Positions 15,588-17,741 of a stretch of DNA of 17,741 nt are shown in pieces; position 1 is the stretch's first letter; each line of letters begins with the position of its first letter. The notes under the pieces were generated by a model. It was not told the DNA's origin. It did not search any database and saw only the letters and a program-made list of their open reading frames with translations. The stretch comes from an uncultured Chitinophagaceae bacterium. GTDB taxonomy: Bacteria; Bacteroidota; Bacteroidia; Chitinophagales; Chitinophagaceae. The DNA lies in the NCBI GenBank assembly GCA_937996595.1, contig CALKVC010000053.1, forward strand, positions 1 to 17,741. The letters are read 5' to 3'. The position numbers were made by a program, and so were the translations under genes.

Positions 15588-16877
15588 TTATTTGCCAAAA
15601 CGGATGCGGCCGGCCGGGTATTCAGCACTGCCTGCAAGCATTTCTTCGATACGGATTAACTGGTTGTATTTGGCCATCCGGTCGCTGCGGGAAGCAGATC
15701 CGGTTTTAATCTGTCCGCAGTTTAAGGCAACCGCCAGGTCGGCAATTGTACTGTCTTCGGTTTCCCCGCTGCGATGGCTCATGATGGTATTATAACCATT
15801 TTGCTGGGCCAGGCTTACCGCATTGATGGTTTCGGTTAGGGTGCCGATCTGGTTAACTTTTACCAGCAGTGCGTTGGCCGTATTATTATCAATGCCTTTT
15901 TGAAGCCTTTTTACATTGGTAACAAAAAGGTCATCGCCAACCAACTGGCATTTTTTCCCGATTGTTTCGGTTAACATTTTCCAACCATTCCAGTCATCTT
16001 CCGCCATACCGTCTTCAATGGAAACAATGGGGTATTTTTTTACCCATGATTCCCAGTATTTTACCAGTTGTTCGCTGGTCATTTTTTTGCCGTCGCTTTT
16101 ATGAAAAATGTATTTTTTTTCCTTAGCATTCCATAACTCACTGTTAGCAGCATCCATGGCAATAGCTACCTGGCTTCCGGTTTTATAACCGGCACTCTGT
16201 ATGGCAGTCAAAACCGTTTCTATGGCTTCTTCATTGCTTTGTATATTGGGGGCAAAGCCGCCTTCATCACCTACATTGGTGCTGTACCCTTTTTTCTTCA
16301 GCACGGTTTTTAGCGCATGAAAAATTTCAACACCCCATTGCAGTCCTTCACTGAATGTTTTGGCACCAACCGGCATTACCATGAATTCCTGGAAGTCTAT
16401 CTTATTATCTGCGTGTGCTCCGCCATTCAGGATGTTCATCATCGGAATGGGCAGTATTTTGGCGTTGGTTCCGCCTATATACCGGTATAAAGGCAGGTTT
16501 GCTTCCAGGGCAGCCGCTTTGGCTACAGCCAGGCTAACGGCCAGTAATGCATTGGCACCCAGTTTTCCTTTGTTTTCTGTTCCGTCAAGGGCAAGCATCA
16601 TACTGTCAATGCCGGTCTGGTCGGCCACATCCCATCCCAGTAAATTATCGGCCAGGATGGTATTTACATTCTTTACCGCTTTCAATACGCTTTTTCCACC
16701 GTACAGCTTCTTATTGTTATCTCTCAATTCCACCGCTTCATGAATTCCTGTACTGGCACCGCTTGGAACCGCAGCACGGCCAAGCCTTTCATTTTCGGTT
16801 AATACATCCACTTCAATGGTTGGGTTACCGCGACTGTCTAAAATCTGGCGGGCGTGCAGGGAGGCAATGTAGCTCAT
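15588..16877 (-). CDS. eno: Enolase (phosphopyruvate hydratase)
   Basis: Enolase converts 2-phosphoglycerate to phosphoenolpyruvate in glycolysis. The 429-aa length is normal and the key residues are present: H155 in NGGAHADNKIDFQEF, E205 in GDEGGFAP, Mg ligands D242 (AMDAAN), E288 (SIEDG) and D315 (GDDLFVTN), catalytic K340 in the signature LLVKVNQIGTLTET, and MSHRSGETED with H368. It starts at ATG 16877 (MSYIASLHARQILDSRGNPT), the standard family start. The 5' leader contains a 14-bp tandem repeat, and a candidate promoter lies farther upstream. Its own terminator makes it monocistronic or the end of a gldA-eno transcript; the 91-bp gap to gldA shows no clear terminator. Confidence 0.98.
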   Translation of the reverse strand: MSYIASLHARQILDSRGNPTIEVDVLTENERLGRAAVPSGASTGIHEAVELRDNNKKLYGGKSVLKAVKNVNTILADNLLGWDVADQTGIDSMMLALDGTENKGKLGANALLAVSLAVAKAAALEANLPLYRYIGGTNAKILPIPMMNILNGGAHADNKIDFQEFMVMPVGAKTFSEGLQWGVEIFHALKTVLKKKGYSTNVGDEGGFAPNIQSNEEAIETVLTAIQSAGYKTGSQVAIAMDAANSELWNAKEKKYIFHKSDGKKMTSEQLVKYWESWVKKYPIVSIEDGMAEDDWNGWKMLTETIGKKCQLVGDDLFVTNVKRLQKGIDNNTANALLVKVNQIGTLTETINAVSLAQQNGYNTIMSHRSGETEDSTIADLAVALNCGQIKTGSASRSDRMAKYNQLIRIEEMLAGSAEYPAGRIRFGK

Positions 16878-16887
16878 AGTTTATTAG

Positions 16888-16919
16888 TTTAAGGTTTGAA
16901 GTTTAAGGTTTGAAGTTTA
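16888..16919. repeat. 14-bp tandem repeat in the eno leader
   Basis: TTTAAGGTTTGAAG occurs at 16888-16901 and again, exactly, at 16902-16915, followed by a partial TTTA (16916-16919). Each 14-mer is itself two similar heptamers (TTTAAGG, TTTGAAG). It lies 11-42 bp upstream of the eno ATG. Confidence 0.9.
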
Positions 16920-16924
16920 TCGTT

Positions 16925-16954
16925 CATAGTTACTGAGTAATGGTCAATAACAAC
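16925..16954 (-). promoter_or_regulatory. Candidate promoter for eno
   Basis: On the minus strand a GTTG -33 candidate (16954-16951) is followed after 18 bp by TAACTATG (16932-16925), a 7 of 8 match to TAnnTTTG. Transcription from it would place the 14-bp repeats in the 5' UTR. Tentative. Confidence 0.35.
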
Positions 16955-16968
16955 CGCTTAAAATCAGA

Positions 16969-17741
16969 TCAGGTTGTTAATGATTTGAATACCGATTCTA
17001 AATTCTGTGTTTCGCTTGTAAGGGAAAGGATGTTCAGGTTTTGGTTGATACTTACCTGCAATAATTGTTTTTTTACATGCTCGGCATTTGAACATTGGAT
17101 GATGAATATTTGTTCCTGGTCACATCTTACATCAATAACCCCATCTAATTGCTTCAATAGTTCAATATTCATTTTTTCCTTAAACTCTACCATTACCTGC
17201 TGGCTGTTGCCTGAAGATTTTTTCAGGTCTGCCAGTTTATTATCAGCAACAATATTCCCTTTATTGATAATGATTACCCGGTCGCAAACCGCTTCCACTT
17301 CCTGCATGATATGTGATGAGAAAAGAACCGTCTTGTTCCGCCCAAGCCGTTTAATCACTTCCCTGATCTCAATGATCTGGTTAGGGTCAAGGCCCGATGT
17401 GGGTTCATCTAAAATAAGCACTTCCGGGTCGTGCACCAATGCTGCGGCTAACCCTACCCGTTGTTTGTATCCCTTGCTTAACTGCCCTGTCTTTTTTCCG
17501 GATTCAGGCGTAAGCCCCACCAGGTTTATTACCTCATTAACCCTTTTGTTGATGTCAGTAACCTTATGAACACCTGCAATAAAGGCAAGGTATTCCTTAA
17601 CATACATGTCAGTATATAACGGATTTGATTCGGGCAGGTAACCTATCTTTTTTTTAGTTTCCACCTGTTGCGGGCTCACCGTTATACCACAAACAGCCAC
17701 CTCACCGGCATCTGCGTCAATGTACCCGGTTATCATTTTCA
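16969..17741 (-). CDS. gldA: Gliding motility-type ABC transporter ATP-binding protein GldA, 5'-truncated by the window
   Basis: The frame stays open through the right edge, so the internal ATG at 17736 is not the true start: codon AAA precedes it and the Walker A region lies outside. What is visible covers most of the nucleotide-binding domain: IGYLPESNPLYTDMYVKEYLAF (Q-loop replaced by LPE, as in GldA/ABC-2 ATPases), signature LSKGYKQRVGLA, Walker B VLILDEPTSGLDP, and H-loop SSHIMQEVEAVCDR. A ~90-residue C-terminal domain follows and ends NLESVFKSLTT. This closely resembles GldA, the ATPase that with GldF and GldG forms an ABC complex linked to gliding in Flavobacterium. In non-gliding relatives the same family is a general ABC-2 ATPase, so gliding is not proven. 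The stop (TGA) lies at 16971-16969, 91 bp upstream of the eno start on the same strand. Confidence 0.88.
   Translation of the reverse strand, partial: KMITGYIDADAGEVAVCGITVSPQQVETKKKIGYLPESNPLYTDMYVKEYLAFIAGVHKVTDINKRVNEVINLVGLTPESGKKTGQLSKGYKQRVGLAAALVHDPEVLILDEPTSGLDPNQIIEIREVIKRLGRNKTVLFSSHIMQEVEAVCDRVIIINKGNIVADNKLADLKKSSGNSQQVMVEFKEKMNIELLKQLDGVIDVRCDQEQIFIIQCSNAEHVKKQLLQVSINQNLNILSLTSETQNLESVFKSLTT

Noticed and set aside
16940..17569. Plus-strand open frame of 209 codons over gldA
   Set aside because: It is antisense to the conserved ABC ATPase motifs and has a low-complexity Ser/Leu/Cys-rich composition typical of a shadow frame.
9780..17741. The long minus-strand run as a single operon or defence island
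   Set aside because: Terminators at 11439-11465, 12238-12264 and 15533-15566 split it, and the genes are housekeeping or envelope genes without defence domains.

Overview
The window looks like chromosomal DNA from a Bacteroidota bacterium, most likely in or near the Chitinophagaceae. The evidence is two secreted proteins with a type IX secretion (T9SS) C-terminal sorting domain, a GldA-type ABC ATPase, a SusD-family protein, a DUF6089-like outer-membrane barrel, no Shine-Dalgarno sequences, and a few TAnnTTTG-type -7 promoter elements. The family-level placement is inference.

Layout from left to right. (1) At 1-688 (minus) is a partial SusD-like gene. Its first ~45 codons look like the start of a different protein, and its base composition differs from the rest, so the left edge is probably a chimeric join. 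(2) mutL (750-2591, plus, TTG start) converges on a large secreted PKD-repeat protein (2683-5169, minus) across a strong bidirectional terminator. (3) A PBP4-like lipoprotein D-Ala-D-Ala carboxypeptidase (5256-6584) and an arginase/formiminoglutamase-fold protein with altered metal ligands (6602-7729) form a tight minus-strand pair. (4) Divergent from them is korA, a fused gamma-alpha 2-oxoacid:ferredoxin oxidoreductase subunit (7853-9703), which ends at a 17-bp-stem bidirectional terminator. (5) The rest is all on the minus strand: DUF6089-like barrel (9780-10709), nth (10794-11438), an 81-aa small protein (11493-11738), ftsB/divIC-like (11834-12130), an M43-type secreted metalloprotease with a T9SS tail (12284-15451), eno (15588-16877), and gldA (16969 to the window end, 5'-truncated).

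The genes mix housekeeping functions (mismatch repair, base-excision repair, glycolysis, cell division, ferredoxin-linked carbon metabolism) with envelope and secretion functions. The two T9SS cargo proteins would be exported through the T9SS. GldA, and perhaps the DUF6089 barrel, belong to families tied to gliding or T9SS in this phylum. No tRNA, rRNA, CRISPR array, insertion sequence or prophage was seen, and no gene-free stretch exceeds 300 bases. I do not see a clearly new multi-gene system. The most interesting points are the SusD chimera, the consistent loss of endonuclease-site residues in MutL, the altered metal site in the arginase-fold protein, and a terminator whose U-tract touches the nth start codon.
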